64,000 bases of DNA, from assembly GCA_013416445.1 (NCBI GenBank), contig JACCER010000017.1:1-64000 (forward strand), given 5' to 3'. The notes under the pieces were generated by a model. It was not told where the DNA came from and made no database searches. It saw only the letters and a program-made list of their open reading frames with translations. Below, piece after piece: positions 16,603-26,416 of the stretch. The stretch comes from Alcaligenaceae bacterium. GTDB lineage: Bacteria; Pseudomonadota; Gammaproteobacteria; Burkholderiales; Burkholderiaceae_B. Both the position numbers and the translations under genes were made by a program. The first letter of the stretch is position 1, and each line of letters starts with the position of its first letter.

Positions 16603-16795
16603 CCTTTTACGTAGTGCCAGGCCGCTTGCTGCGCGTCAGTGCGGCCATTGTTGTTTGTTGGTTTTTTGCCTTGTTATTCAGCCTGTTGTGAGGCATGACA
16701 TGATATAGTTAAAGGCTTTTCTAGAAAATAACAAGCATTTTGTCATAACTACGCATACTGCCAATCGGCTAGGTATGCCGCTTACAGGTCTCTTC

Positions 16796-18538
16796 ATGAA
16801 GTCTTCCCGCCGCACCGAGTTGGGTGAAGCGTTGTACCGATTCCGCAAGACGTTCTACAGCCTGGCTGCATTCAGCTGCGTCATCAACATGCTGGCATTG
16901 ACCCCGTCGCTTTATATGCTGCAAGTCTACGACAGGGTGTTGGCCAGCAGCAACCAGACCACGCTGTTAATGCTGACCATCCTGGTATTGGGTTTGTTTT
17001 TGCTTTCTGGCTTGTTGGAATTCGCCCGGTCGTCGGTACTGATCCGCGTGGGCAACCGTTTCGACATGATGCTGAACACACGGGTGTTTACGGCTTCGTT
17101 CGAACGCAATTTGCGTCGTGCCGGCGGCAACCCGTCGCAAGCCATAAACGACCTTACCAATTTACGCCAATTTCTTACCGGCAATGGTTTGTTTGCATTT
17201 TTTGATGCGCCCTGGACACCTATTTATATAGCCGTGGTCTTCATGGTGCACCCCATGCTGGGCCTGATCACCCTGGGTGGCTCCATTATCTTGCTGGTGC
17301 TGGCTTATGTTACCAACGTGGCTACACAGAAGCCGCTGGCTGAAGCCAGCCAGGCTTCCATTGCCGCAGGGGCGTTTGCCAACAATCACTTGCGCAATGC
17401 CGAAGTCATTGAAGCCATGGGCATGCTGCCCGGTTTGCGCGGGCGCTGGTTTGGCCAGCATAGGCGTGTGCTGCAACTGCAAACACTAGCTTCCGATCGC
17501 GCCGCGCGTATCAGCACGGTGACCCGCTTTGTGCGTATTTCACTGCAGTCGCTTATTTTGGGGGCTGGGGCATTGCTGGTCATTGACGGCACCATCACGG
17601 CCGGCATGATGATCGTCTGCTCCATCCTGATGGGTAAAGCACTAGGCCCTGTAGAGCTGGCCATAGGTACCTGGAAGCAAATGCTTTCCACGCGGGTGGC
17701 TTATGCGCGCCTTGACGAAATGCTGCAAGATGCGCCGCCTCGTGGCGACAGCATCACTTTGCCGGCGCCCAAGGGCGCGTTGATGCTGGAAAATGTATTT
17801 GCCTCTGCGCCTGGGGGCAGGGCAGCCATCCTGAAAGGCCTAAGCTTCACCGTAAACGCGGGCGAAGTCGTGGGCATCATTGGCCCCTCGGCTTCAGGCA
17901 AGTCGACCCTGGCACGCTTGTTGGTGGGGGTATGGCAGGCGCAAAGCGGGCATGTACGCCTGGATGGCGCCGATGTCTACCTGTGGAACAAAGACGAACT
18001 CGGCCCTAACTTGGGGTATTTGCCGCAAGATATCGAACTCTTCGAAGGCTCTATTGCTGAAAACATCGCTCGCTTTGGCGAAGTCGATGACGCCCAGGTG
18101 ATTACGGCTGCGCAGCGCGCCGGGGTGCACGACATGATTCTGCGTCTGCCTAAAGGCTACGATACCCGCCTGGGTGTCGATGGGGCTTCGCTATCGGGTG
18201 GGCAAAAGCAGCGTGTAGGCCTGGCGCGCGCTATTTATGGCGACCCGGCGCTGGTCGTGCTGGACGAACCCAACTCCAACCTGGATGACGTCGGCGAGGC
18301 CGCGTTGGTTGAAACCGTGCTAGACCTCAAGCGTGGGGGAACCACCGTCATTGTCATTACGCATCGCATGAATATCCTGAATGCAGTCGACAAGCTTCTG
18401 GTCATGCGCGATGGCATGCTGACGCTGTACGGGCCGCGTGCCGAGGTGCTCAAAGCATTGCAACAGCAGCAACAGCAGGTCCAGGCGCAGGCAGCTGCGG
18501 CGTCACCGCTGCAAATCGTAGCAAAGGGCCGAGCGTAA
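16796..18538 (+). CDS. Type I secretion ABC transporter (permease-ATPase)
   Basis: A 580-aa half-transporter of the PrtD/HasD/SapD group: six membrane helices in residues 1-310 (from LYRFRKTFYSLAAFSCVIN), then an ATPase domain with Walker A GPSASGKST, Q-loop LPQDIELFEGSIAENI, signature LSGGQKQRVG and Walker B ALVVLDEPNSNLD. There is no C39 peptidase-like domain, as is normal for exporters of RTX/S-layer substrates. The start ATG 16796 has AGG 8 bases upstream; an ATG at 16775 has none well placed. The C-terminal tail is Gln-rich. It touches the hlyD-type gene, and probably exports the S-layer protein encoded at 3764. Confidence 0.92.
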   Translation: MKSSRRTELGEALYRFRKTFYSLAAFSCVINMLALTPSLYMLQVYDRVLASSNQTTLLMLTILVLGLFLLSGLLEFARSSVLIRVGNRFDMMLNTRVFTASFERNLRRAGGNPSQAINDLTNLRQFLTGNGLFAFFDAPWTPIYIAVVFMVHPMLGLITLGGSIILLVLAYVTNVATQKPLAEASQASIAAGAFANNHLRNAEVIEAMGMLPGLRGRWFGQHRRVLQLQTLASDRAARISTVTRFVRISLQSLILGAGALLVIDGTITAGMMIVCSILMGKALGPVELAIGTWKQMLSTRVAYARLDEMLQDAPPRGDSITLPAPKGALMLENVFASAPGGRAAILKGLSFTVNAGEVVGIIGPSASGKSTLARLLVGVWQAQSGHVRLDGADVYLWNKDELGPNLGYLPQDIELFEGSIAENIARFGEVDDAQVITAAQRAGVHDMILRLPKGYDTRLGVDGASLSGGQKQRVGLARAIYGDPALVVLDEPNSNLDDVGEAALVETVLDLKRGGTTVIVITHRMNILNAVDKLLVMRDGMLTLYGPRAEVLKALQQQQQQVQAQAAAASPLQIVAKGRA

Positions 18539-18539
18539 A

Positions 18540-19883
18540 ATGAACAGATCTATAAAAAGCTTGGGTACAGGCCTCGACGAGGCCGATCATCAAGTCGATA
18601 TCAACTCTCACTCGCCCTTGCGTTGGGGCCTGGCTGTGCTATTGCTTGGTTTTGGCGGTTTCGCCCTGTGGGCGGCTTTTGCACCCCTGGATGCCGGGGT
18701 GCCTGCCAACGCCATGGTGCAGGTTACGGGTAATCGCAAAACCATCCAGCACCTTGAGGGTGGCACCATAGACGAAATCCTCGTTCGCGAGGGCGACAAA
18801 GTCAAGGCGAATCAGGTGTTGCTGCGCCTGAATGCTACGCGGGTCTTGGCAGAGCAGGGCATAGCCAGCTCGCAATACATTACGGTCAAGGCGATAGAAG
18901 CCCGTTTGCTTGCCGAACGCGATAACCTTGATGCCATTATTAATGACCCCCAACTGCTGTCACGCTTCAAGGGTGACCCACGTCTGGATGACGCTGTTAG
19001 TGCCCAGGCGCGCCTGTTTAAAACCAGGCGCGATGCGCTCAATGGCGAAATTGCCATTTTGCGTGAAAACCAGCACGGCGCCGAGCAGCAGCTCAAGGGG
19101 CTGGCTCAGGTGCAGGTTAATCGCAAGTCGCAAATCGGTTTTATCAACCGGGAACTCGTTGGCGTGCGTGACTTGGCCAAGCAAGGCTACCTGCCACGCA
19201 ATCGCATGCTGGAACTGGAACGCGACGCCGCCCAATTGCAGGCGGCCTTGTCCAACGACATCGTGGAAGCTGGGCGTACTCGCAACCAAATTGCCGAACT
19301 GAAGCTGCGTGTACTGCAGCGCACCCAAGAATATCAAAAAGAAGTGCAGTCGCAGTTGTCGGATGTGCAAAAAGAAGCGTCGGCGCTGTCCGATCGCTTG
19401 GCTGCCCTCGACTACACGGTAAGCCAGACCGAAATCCGTTCGCCTATTGACGGCTTTGTGCAAAACCTGAACGTGCATACCGTAGGCGGTGTTATCGGGC
19501 CAGGCACCATACTGATGGAAGTGGTGCCAGAAGGGGATTCCTTTATCGTGCAGGCGCAAGTGCCGGTGCAGGCTATCGACAAAATGAAGGCTGGCCTCGA
19601 TGTGGAAATTACCTTCCCGGCGTTCAACCATGCGCGCACGCCTAATATTCCAGGTAAAGTAACCACAGTTTCAGCCGATCGCCTTATTGACGAGGCAACC
19701 CATGCGCCCTACTACAGGGCGCAAATCGAGGTCACGCCAGAAGGTATGGCGTTGCTGGGCTCTAATGTTATTCGTCCGGGCATGCCGGCTTCGGTGCTTA
19801 TTCGTACCGGTGAACGCACCATGCTTAGCTATTTGCTCAAGCCATTGGTTGAACGGCTGGATAAGTCCTTCAAAGAGGAATAA
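18540..19883 (+). CDS. HlyD-family type I secretion adaptor (membrane fusion protein)
   Basis: A 447-aa adaptor with one membrane anchor near residues 28-48 (WGLAVLLLGFGGFALWAAF) and a lipoyl/barrel-sandwich half (VTGNRKTIQHLEGGTIDEIL, VREGDKVKANQVLLRL). A long periplasmic alpha-helical hairpin spans about 110-290, followed by the second lipoyl half (SQTEIRSPIDGFVQNL) and a beta-barrel (PARVSADR-like region, then RPGMPASVLIRTGERT). It links the inner-membrane ABC protein to TolC. It starts one base after the ABC gene's stop and ends three bases before tolC, so the three are one transcript. Confidence 0.92.
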   Translation: MNRSIKSLGTGLDEADHQVDINSHSPLRWGLAVLLLGFGGFALWAAFAPLDAGVPANAMVQVTGNRKTIQHLEGGTIDEILVREGDKVKANQVLLRLNATRVLAEQGIASSQYITVKAIEARLLAERDNLDAIINDPQLLSRFKGDPRLDDAVSAQARLFKTRRDALNGEIAILRENQHGAEQQLKGLAQVQVNRKSQIGFINRELVGVRDLAKQGYLPRNRMLELERDAAQLQAALSNDIVEAGRTRNQIAELKLRVLQRTQEYQKEVQSQLSDVQKEASALSDRLAALDYTVSQTEIRSPIDGFVQNLNVHTVGGVIGPGTILMEVVPEGDSFIVQAQVPVQAIDKMKAGLDVEITFPAFNHARTPNIPGKVTTVSADRLIDEATHAPYYRAQIEVTPEGMALLGSNVIRPGMPASVLIRTGERTMLSYLLKPLVERLDKSFKEE

Positions 19884-19885
19884 GA

Positions 19886-21277
19886 ATGCGCGCGCTTGCG
19901 ATTTTTACATCGGTCAGTATGGCGGCGGCGATGCTTGTGGCGGTGGCTGGTGTACAGGCAGCGCCCAAGAAAGGCCAGGAAACGGAAGCACTTACGCTGT
20001 CGCAGGCATGGCGAGCAGCGCTGCAAAATGACCCCACCTATCAAGCCGCCATCAGCGAGCGCGAAGCAGGGCAAACCAACCGCGCACAAGGCCGCGCTGG
20101 CTTGCTGCCACAGGTCAGTGCTTCATTGGGCCGTAATAAAATTCGCGGCACCCTGGAAGAGCCAGCCTTGTTCGGGGGCACAAGAAGCACCGATTTAGAC
20201 TATACGTCCAGTACCAACGAAATTCGCGCTACGCAAACAGTTTTCAACTGGAGCCGCATAGCCGAATATCGGCAAGGCCACGCGCGCGCCGACTACAGCC
20301 TGGCTGTATTCGATACCAAAGCCAAAGACACTTCCTTGCGGCTTATCAGCCGTTATTTCCAGGCCTTGTTGTCGTATGAAAACGTAGTGCTTACCCGCAG
20401 CAAGCTGCAGGCCAACGGAAAACAGGTCACAGTAGCGCAGCGCCGCTTCGATAGCGGCGAAGGCACCATTACCGATGTGCGCGAATCCCAATCGCGACGC
20501 GATTTGGCGCAGGCCGACGTTATCAAGGCGGAAGACGCGCTGGTGGTGGCAAGGCGTGAACTCCAGGAAATGGTGGGCAGTTCGCCTTTGCAATTAACTA
20601 CGCTCAAGCCTGATTTCCAGCCTGGTCCCTTGACGCCTCCCACGCAAGCTGACTGGCAGGCCATGGCTATGAAACACAATGCTGAAATTCGTGCTGGCCA
20701 GGAAGGGGTTCGTATTTCCAATCAGGAAATCGACCGCACATTTGGCGGCCATTTGCCCTCGGTGGACTTGGTTGCAGCCAGGCGCAAGGTGTCGGCTGAA
20801 TCTATCTCTAATCGCAACCAAGACAGCACCACCAGCTCGTTTGGCGTACAGGTGTCTTTACCGGTTTTCTCAGGCGGTCTGACTAGCGCGCAGGTAACGC
20901 AGGCGCGGCATAATCGTGATCGCACCAGCCAGGAATTGGCCGCAACGCGCGAGCGTATTGCCGTCGAGGTAACCCGGCAATACCAGGGGGTGATCAGTGG
21001 GGCACAGCGTATTGCTGCTTTGGTGACGGCGGTCAAGTCCAGCACTGAAGCCTTGAAGGCCATAGAAATGGGCTACCAGGCGGGTACTCGCAGCATTGTC
21101 GATATACTGGATGCCGAAGATTTACTGTACAGGGCGCAGCTAGACCTGACCCAGGCCCGACTGCAATATGTGTTGGCGCGCTTGACGCTAGCTGGCGCAA
21201 CCAGCAGCCTGGATGCCTCGGTTATTGATGACATCACCCTGGCGTATTTCGGGCCAGAGCCGGTGGTGTTGCGTTAA
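19886..21277 (+). CDS. TolC-family outer membrane channel, paralogue 2
   Basis: A 463-aa TolC-type protein with a signal peptide (VAVAGVQA-A near residue 27) and the duplicated helical-hairpin halves starting with AWRAALQNDPTYQAAIS. GAGGAATAAGA precedes the ATG. It is the last gene of the sap-type operon and completes the exporter. It is a clear paralogue of the TolC at 2003: segments QAAIS, QGRAGLLPQV and LDY are shared in place. Its 3' end overlaps the converging acyltransferase gene by 44 bases. Confidence 0.92.
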   Translation: MRALAIFTSVSMAAAMLVAVAGVQAAPKKGQETEALTLSQAWRAALQNDPTYQAAISEREAGQTNRAQGRAGLLPQVSASLGRNKIRGTLEEPALFGGTRSTDLDYTSSTNEIRATQTVFNWSRIAEYRQGHARADYSLAVFDTKAKDTSLRLISRYFQALLSYENVVLTRSKLQANGKQVTVAQRRFDSGEGTITDVRESQSRRDLAQADVIKAEDALVVARRELQEMVGSSPLQLTTLKPDFQPGPLTPPTQADWQAMAMKHNAEIRAGQEGVRISNQEIDRTFGGHLPSVDLVAARRKVSAESISNRNQDSTTSSFGVQVSLPVFSGGLTSAQVTQARHNRDRTSQELAATRERIAVEVTRQYQGVISGAQRIAALVTAVKSSTEALKAIEMGYQAGTRSIVDILDAEDLLYRAQLDLTQARLQYVLARLTLAGATSSLDASVIDDITLAYFGPEPVVLR

Positions 21278-23246
21278 CGTGTATACCAAGCTCTTTCGGA
21301 AACCGGCTGACCAGATATTGTGAAGCCGCTGCGGTCAAATGCCCGTAATCCCACGCGGTTAGCTCGCCAGGTTCATCGCCTACCCGAGTAAGGCACCCAT
21401 TGTCGTCACACAAAATGCCCAGCGCTGAAATATACGTTACGCCTGCTGATGAGGCAAAAGCGGCTAGTTTGCGGTCGAGCTCGAACAGGCTCTTATTCAA
21501 AGCAGATGGCATCCGTTTGGGTAAAACTTTTTCAAGTGGGTTTGAACGGAATTCCTGAAGCAATTGCTTAGGCAAGCCATCTTGCCACTGTGGCACAGGG
21601 CCAACCATGACGATTCGCGACACACCATACAAGCGTAATGCCTGAACGGTATTGCCAAGCCTGTTCCAATCGTACTCCGACCATGCTGCGGCGAGAACGA
21701 CTATTTCAGGCACCTCTGTTTTAATTTCGTCTAATACGGAAGTGTTGATTCCCTTGCAATGAATACGGTCGGCGATATCCATTCCCGGAATCGGGGGGCA
21801 GCCTGATGCAGTACGCTGACGTATCGTCCATGAGCCACCATATTTGGCCTGAACACCAGGGTACAAGTGCGCGGCATGTGAGTCACCCCAAAGCAGCATT
21901 ATCCGTTTGTCTGTTCCTGCGGTATCTGCACAGTTGTCAAACGCGCGTTGATCCTGTTCGGGTCGTAAAAAGCAAGTCCCCTCTTGGTAACCATTCTTGT
22001 AATCATACTGGTAAACCAGAAGTTCACGTGCTTCGCTGGGCAAGCGCAAGGGCAGTCCATCATGTAGGTACGCGTGGTAACCAGCATAGCCAACCCCTGC
22101 CAGAATAATACACAGTGCAGCAGTCTTGCCTCTGGCTGCCCGCCCAAATCGTAGTGGGCGTTCCAGCAAACGATACGTCAACCACGACAGCAACACACTA
22201 AGAAGCAAGGCGCCCAAGCGAACAAGTATTGGCGGCGTTTCTAACGAAACAATACGGGCAAAAGAAAGAATGGGCCAGTGCCATAGGTATAGCGGGTAGC
22301 TAATGAGCCCAATAAAGACCATAAAGCGGTTACCCAATATACGTCGATTGATCCAGGCGTGCGGCCCAGCCAAAAGAAGCAAAAAAGCCCCCGCCACTGG
22401 CAGCAAAGCCCACCAACCTGGAAAGAGCCGCCCTTCATGTATGGTCAGTAAACCGATAGCTACAAGCAGGAACCCACAGATCGAGAGCAAGTGCTGGCGT
22501 TTCGTCGGGCCAACCGCTGCTGGAGCAGCCCCTTGGCCCAACCATGCAACAAAACGATTGCTCTTGAAGACTTGGACATATGCTAACAAGCTGCCTGCCA
22601 ATAGCTCCCAGAAACGCGTGTGGGGTAGAAAAAAAGTACCCACCGGATCGGCCTGAATACCCAACAGATTCGAGCCAAAAGACATTGTCGCCAGCACTAG
22701 ACCAAGAACAAAAATGCCAGCCACCTTAAATCCTAAGCGCCATACGCCCCAGATAAGCAAGGGAAAAATCAGATAAAACTGTTCTTCAATGGCCAGGGAC
22801 CACAAATGGGTCAAGGGTTTCAGCTCTGACGCCGTGTCGAAGTAGCCGGCCTCGGACCACAGCACAATGTTTTGAATAAAACCCGAGCCAGCGGCAATGT
22901 GTTTCCCAAGCTGTTTAAATTCCTCGGGCAGCAGTACGAACCACCCCGCAGCATAACAAGCCAGCAGCACAACAATAAGCGCAGGAAAAATGCGTTTGAT
23001 GCGATGGGCATAAAATTCCGTGAAGCTAAAATCATCACGCTGCAAGCTACGGAAAATAATGCTGGAAATCAGAAACCCGGATATAACAAAGAAAATATCA
23101 ACGCCAATAAACCCGCCTGGCAGGTGATCAGGAAAAGCGTGAAAGACCAGCACCGCAAGAATTGCTACCGCCCGCAGGCCGTCTATGTCGGGACGATACG
23201 CTAGGCGCACATTGTGGGTTTGTTGTTGGGTGAGGGAAGTGGGCAT
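21234..23246 (-). CDS. OafA/YrhL-type acyltransferase with SGNH domain
   Basis: A 670-aa two-domain enzyme. Residues 1-390 are an acyltransferase-3 membrane domain (RPDIDGLRAVAILAVLVFHA, GVDIFFVISGFLIS, about ten helices). Residues 400-650 are a periplasmic SGNH-like domain (MLLWGDSHAAHLYPGV with the GDSH Ser, and a YGHLTAAAS segment with the C-terminal His). Such proteins O-acetylate O-antigen or other surface sugars. It is the last gene of the long O-antigen gene train, convergent with tolC. Confidence 0.88.
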   Translation of the reverse strand: MPTSLTQQQTHNVRLAYRPDIDGLRAVAILAVLVFHAFPDHLPGGFIGVDIFFVISGFLISSIIFRSLQRDDFSFTEFYAHRIKRIFPALIVVLLACYAAGWFVLLPEEFKQLGKHIAAGSGFIQNIVLWSEAGYFDTASELKPLTHLWSLAIEEQFYLIFPLLIWGVWRLGFKVAGIFVLGLVLATMSFGSNLLGIQADPVGTFFLPHTRFWELLAGSLLAYVQVFKSNRFVAWLGQGAAPAAVGPTKRQHLLSICGFLLVAIGLLTIHEGRLFPGWWALLPVAGAFLLLLAGPHAWINRRILGNRFMVFIGLISYPLYLWHWPILSFARIVSLETPPILVRLGALLLSVLLSWLTYRLLERPLRFGRAARGKTAALCIILAGVGYAGYHAYLHDGLPLRLPSEARELLVYQYDYKNGYQEGTCFLRPEQDQRAFDNCADTAGTDKRIMLLWGDSHAAHLYPGVQAKYGGSWTIRQRTASGCPPIPGMDIADRIHCKGINTSVLDEIKTEVPEIVVLAAAWSEYDWNRLGNTVQALRLYGVSRIVMVGPVPQWQDGLPKQLLQEFRSNPLEKVLPKRMPSALNKSLFELDRKLAAFASSAGVTYISALGILCDDNGCLTRVGDEPGELTAWDYGHLTAAASQYLVSRFPKELGIHVNATPPALARNTPG

Positions 23247-23368
23247 TACGACGTTTGCAGCGAACCAAGCCTAGCCTTTGTGAGACGAACCGCATATTCT
23301 ACCGCGTACTCGTCTCCATGCTGGGGCACAATGCGACAAATGCTTGCCTACGGAACGAACCTTATGAC

Positions 23369-25969
23369 TTATTGGTTGGGGGCGGGGTTGGAATAGCCGA
23401 AACCCTTGCTGTCCAAAAAACGTTTGACAAGGTCTGCGTATTCCTCGTTGGTGATGTCCCTTTCGGTTTTGTACGCGCGCACTTCGATAGTGTCACCCAT
23501 GGCGAAAACTTTAGGAGATCGTTCTACTGCCTTGCCGATACCGGTTCCATTAACCATGTCTTTTTGAATGATCTCCAGGGCAAATTGCTGGTTGGAGCGC
23601 AGATGCGTCTGAAAAGGCACGCCGACCAGGAAGATCTGACACTGTTTGATGGACGGTGCTGGCGGGCCATTAATGCTGTCTATCTGCCCTAGTAAAAGCA
23701 AGCGTTGATCGTAAGCGTGCTTAGCTACACTGGGGATTGTCTGCCAAAGCTCACTGAAAATCCCTTGATTAATCTCTACGCTGGAGGCAATCAGGCAGAA
23801 CTTCTTGTGCTCATTTTCAGGTAATGCAAGCCATTCAGACATCTCGGTATAGCCACCCGAGTACTTCTGATGTTGTGGCAGCCAATCATCAAAACCAGCA
23901 AATATCGTGATGCCGTACTTTTCGTTCACTGGTCGCGTTGCCAGCGTACCCCCAATGACCAAGAGCAGGGCCAGGCAAACCGTTGCTATAAGACCAAAGT
24001 GACGACCAACTAGTATGAACAGCCCAGCCAGAAGCGCGCCAAGCAGAGGCATAAGCAGGAAAAAGTGGTGCCGCCCTGGACTCTGAACATAAAGAAACAA
24101 TAGACTGGCAATACATGTCGAGGCAATCAAAAGAAAAAACAGATGCTTGGCTTTGCCTAGTCGGTATAAGAACACGCCGCCAACAATGCACAGCAAAGGG
24201 GCAATGACACCGAACGCCTGTTTGAATAATTGGACGTCATGACCTAATGAGTCCTGATAGGACGCGTATAAATTAGAATAATCATGCCGCCCAAAATCAC
24301 GCGACCAATCAAATAAAACCCAACACAGCAAAGGCAAAGCCGCAAAAGCCATTAGAGCGGCCGAGACAACGGTGCGCGACACCACCTGGCTAGAAGCTCG
24401 GGACCGCAGTATCTCAATTAATACAAGCGCAAATAGCGAGCAGGCTATTCCTGTAGCGGCAAATACATACCAGCGCCGGAAAATAAACATCAGGCTAAAC
24501 AGCACACCGAGGTTGATGCTGTACAGGAAAAGTTTCTTCGATACGTGCCAGGGCTGCGTCTGCTTTTCCTGTTCCCTGATAGCATCAAGTAAAGCTGAGG
24601 CGCTTAATAAAGCGCCTACAAACAGGATGACACCCCCGATGTCTGGCATCAGATAGAGCGTTGTCCCGAAGTAAATGGGCAGGCCAAAGAAAATCGGAAA
24701 ACTAGCCAGGACCCACCTGTCTCTTAATGGGGTGACGGCGGAGCCCTCACCGTCGACCAGCCTCTTTGCGAGGTAGGCCACCATAATATACGCGGGTACA
24801 GCGTATAGCGCAGTGATGGAGAGTGAGTAGTTGAGCCGGGTTGGGTACCCTGTGATTAAGCTTGACAGTGCCGGCAACACCGACGGCAGCATGGAGTAAT
24901 CAGAGGTGTAAGTAGACGAGAACATATTGATGGCTTGCCTTAATGAGCCAGCCTTTATTAGTTCGTACAGTGTCTCGGTTTTTTCCCAATAGTTTCTAAA
25001 ATCCCAGAAAAACACATATGAAGTTTTGCTTTCAGACCAGTACGCCAAGAGCATTAGGCAGACGAATACCAACGCGCAGTAGAAGAAAACCTGTGGTGAT
25101 GCGGCTTGCCTACGAGCCACCGGTCCGGTAGTAACAGAGCTAACGTTAAGAACCAAAAATAGTGCAAGGACGAAAAAGCCCATGCATACAAGCATCACTA
25201 TTCCAATAAATTCTGCGTAGGCATGCCAGTCTGAAACCTGCAGTCCGACGATAGTAGAATCGTAATTAGGTGTGCTCCCGATAGGCCCCTGGCCCAGCGT
25301 AACCTTTATCAAAGCAATGCCGGCGTCCATTTGTATTGCTTGCTCGATCCATCTATCCTTTAGAAAGCTTTCCTGAGAAATCATGAGAGTATCGGTATAG
25401 CCAAGATTACCTTCCGAATCAAAGGCACTAAGCTCGACCGAAATGCCATCGCTTTCCGTTGGTTTGCCGTCATCCTGAAACAGAGCAGACTGAGGCTTGG
25501 CGAATAGAAGATTGACCTTTTTTGGCTGGGATAAAAAAGTAGCTACCAAAGAGTTCGGTACTACCGCAGTCCCGTAAGCGGGATGCATAAAGTAACCGCT
25601 GAACGTTCGGTCCCAGGCGCTCACCGTAGTAGGCTTGACGCCCTCGGTTTCTTCGCCATTCGAGTATTGAATTTTGGCAAAATCGGCAGATTGGACTTTA
25701 ATTTCCGGAGAGATGCATAGCCCCAATCCAAGTAGAAGCGCGGCTCCGAACAACCAATATCTGACTACGCCCATCTGTCGGATGGGTTGACGCATAAACC
25801 ACCCTGCCACAATAAAGATCACAACGAACAGAGCTGTGCAAGCCATGCGCATGCTGTAGGGCAAAGCATATAATGCTTGGTGGAATGCGAAAGTGGCTGG
25901 CCCTAGAACCAAGGTTCCCAGCACGGTGGGTATTATCAGGTGAGAATTCTGAATAGCAGTGAATTTCAT
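23369..25969 (-). CDS. Large polytopic membrane protein, putative GT-C-type glycosyltransferase of the gtr module
   Basis: An 866-aa protein with about 14 hydrophobic segments: a helix pair at residues 10-70, a soluble periplasmic region (about 95-245), then a dense membrane block and a C-terminal periplasmic domain after residue 650. I see no catalytic motif I can name. It lies directly after genes for GtrA- and GtrB-like proteins, the place where the serotype-specific glucosyltransferase of gtrABC clusters is found. A lipid-linked-sugar glycosyltransferase is therefore the best guess. The start ATG 25969 has AGGG 8 bases upstream. Confidence 0.6.
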   Translation of the reverse strand: MKFTAIQNSHLIIPTVLGTLVLGPATFAFHQALYALPYSMRMACTALFVVIFIVAGWFMRQPIRQMGVVRYWLFGAALLLGLGLCISPEIKVQSADFAKIQYSNGEETEGVKPTTVSAWDRTFSGYFMHPAYGTAVVPNSLVATFLSQPKKVNLLFAKPQSALFQDDGKPTESDGISVELSAFDSEGNLGYTDTLMISQESFLKDRWIEQAIQMDAGIALIKVTLGQGPIGSTPNYDSTIVGLQVSDWHAYAEFIGIVMLVCMGFFVLALFLVLNVSSVTTGPVARRQAASPQVFFYCALVFVCLMLLAYWSESKTSYVFFWDFRNYWEKTETLYELIKAGSLRQAINMFSSTYTSDYSMLPSVLPALSSLITGYPTRLNYSLSITALYAVPAYIMVAYLAKRLVDGEGSAVTPLRDRWVLASFPIFFGLPIYFGTTLYLMPDIGGVILFVGALLSASALLDAIREQEKQTQPWHVSKKLFLYSINLGVLFSLMFIFRRWYVFAATGIACSLFALVLIEILRSRASSQVVSRTVVSAALMAFAALPLLCWVLFDWSRDFGRHDYSNLYASYQDSLGHDVQLFKQAFGVIAPLLCIVGGVFLYRLGKAKHLFFLLIASTCIASLLFLYVQSPGRHHFFLLMPLLGALLAGLFILVGRHFGLIATVCLALLLVIGGTLATRPVNEKYGITIFAGFDDWLPQHQKYSGGYTEMSEWLALPENEHKKFCLIASSVEINQGIFSELWQTIPSVAKHAYDQRLLLLGQIDSINGPPAPSIKQCQIFLVGVPFQTHLRSNQQFALEIIQKDMVNGTGIGKAVERSPKVFAMGDTIEVRAYKTERDITNEEYADLVKRFLDSKGFGYSNPAPNQ

Positions 25970-26002
25970 TACTTTACCCTGCACAAGCCGGCACCAGCTA
26001 AG

Positions 26003-26416
26003 TTAATCTTGGGGGTTTTTAGAAGTTAGGTTAGGCGAGAATGCGTAAAAGCGCGTCAAAATATACATCGCAATAGTATAAGCAACTCCTCCGGTCACCT
26101 GGGCTAACACGGCAGGAAATTCGAATTTATCCAATACAATATGCAAAACAGCAAAATTCAACAGGTATGCACTTAAGAACGCAATCAAATAACGTACGCT
26201 TTCGCCCACGAAACTACCATTGCTACGAAAGATAATTTTCTTGGATAAGAAAAACCCCAATACAAACCCAACTGCATAGCCGACTATGTTTGCAATAAAG
26301 GGAGACAAGCCCATCCACATCGTTGCAAATATGACAGCGAAACCCACTAAGGTATTAAATGCGCCGCTGCCAATGTAACGCCCAAGGTATATCGATTCAA
26401 CGCGCCATTTGGACAT
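26003..26416 (-). CDS. GtrA-family flippase-like membrane protein
   Basis: A 137-aa protein with four hydrophobic helices and the GtrA pattern: YIGSGAFNTLVGFAVIFATM, NIVGYAVGFVLGFFLSKKIIF and a C-terminal helix. GtrA proteins are thought to flip undecaprenyl-phosphate-sugar made by GtrB to the periplasm. It overlaps the upstream methyltransferase gene by 20 bases. Confidence 0.85.
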   Translation of the reverse strand: MSKWRVESIYLGRYIGSGAFNTLVGFAVIFATMWMGLSPFIANIVGYAVGFVLGFFLSKKIIFRSNGSFVGESVRYLIAFLSAYLLNFAVLHIVLDKFEFPAVLAQVTGGVAYTIAMYILTRFYAFSPNLTSKNPQD

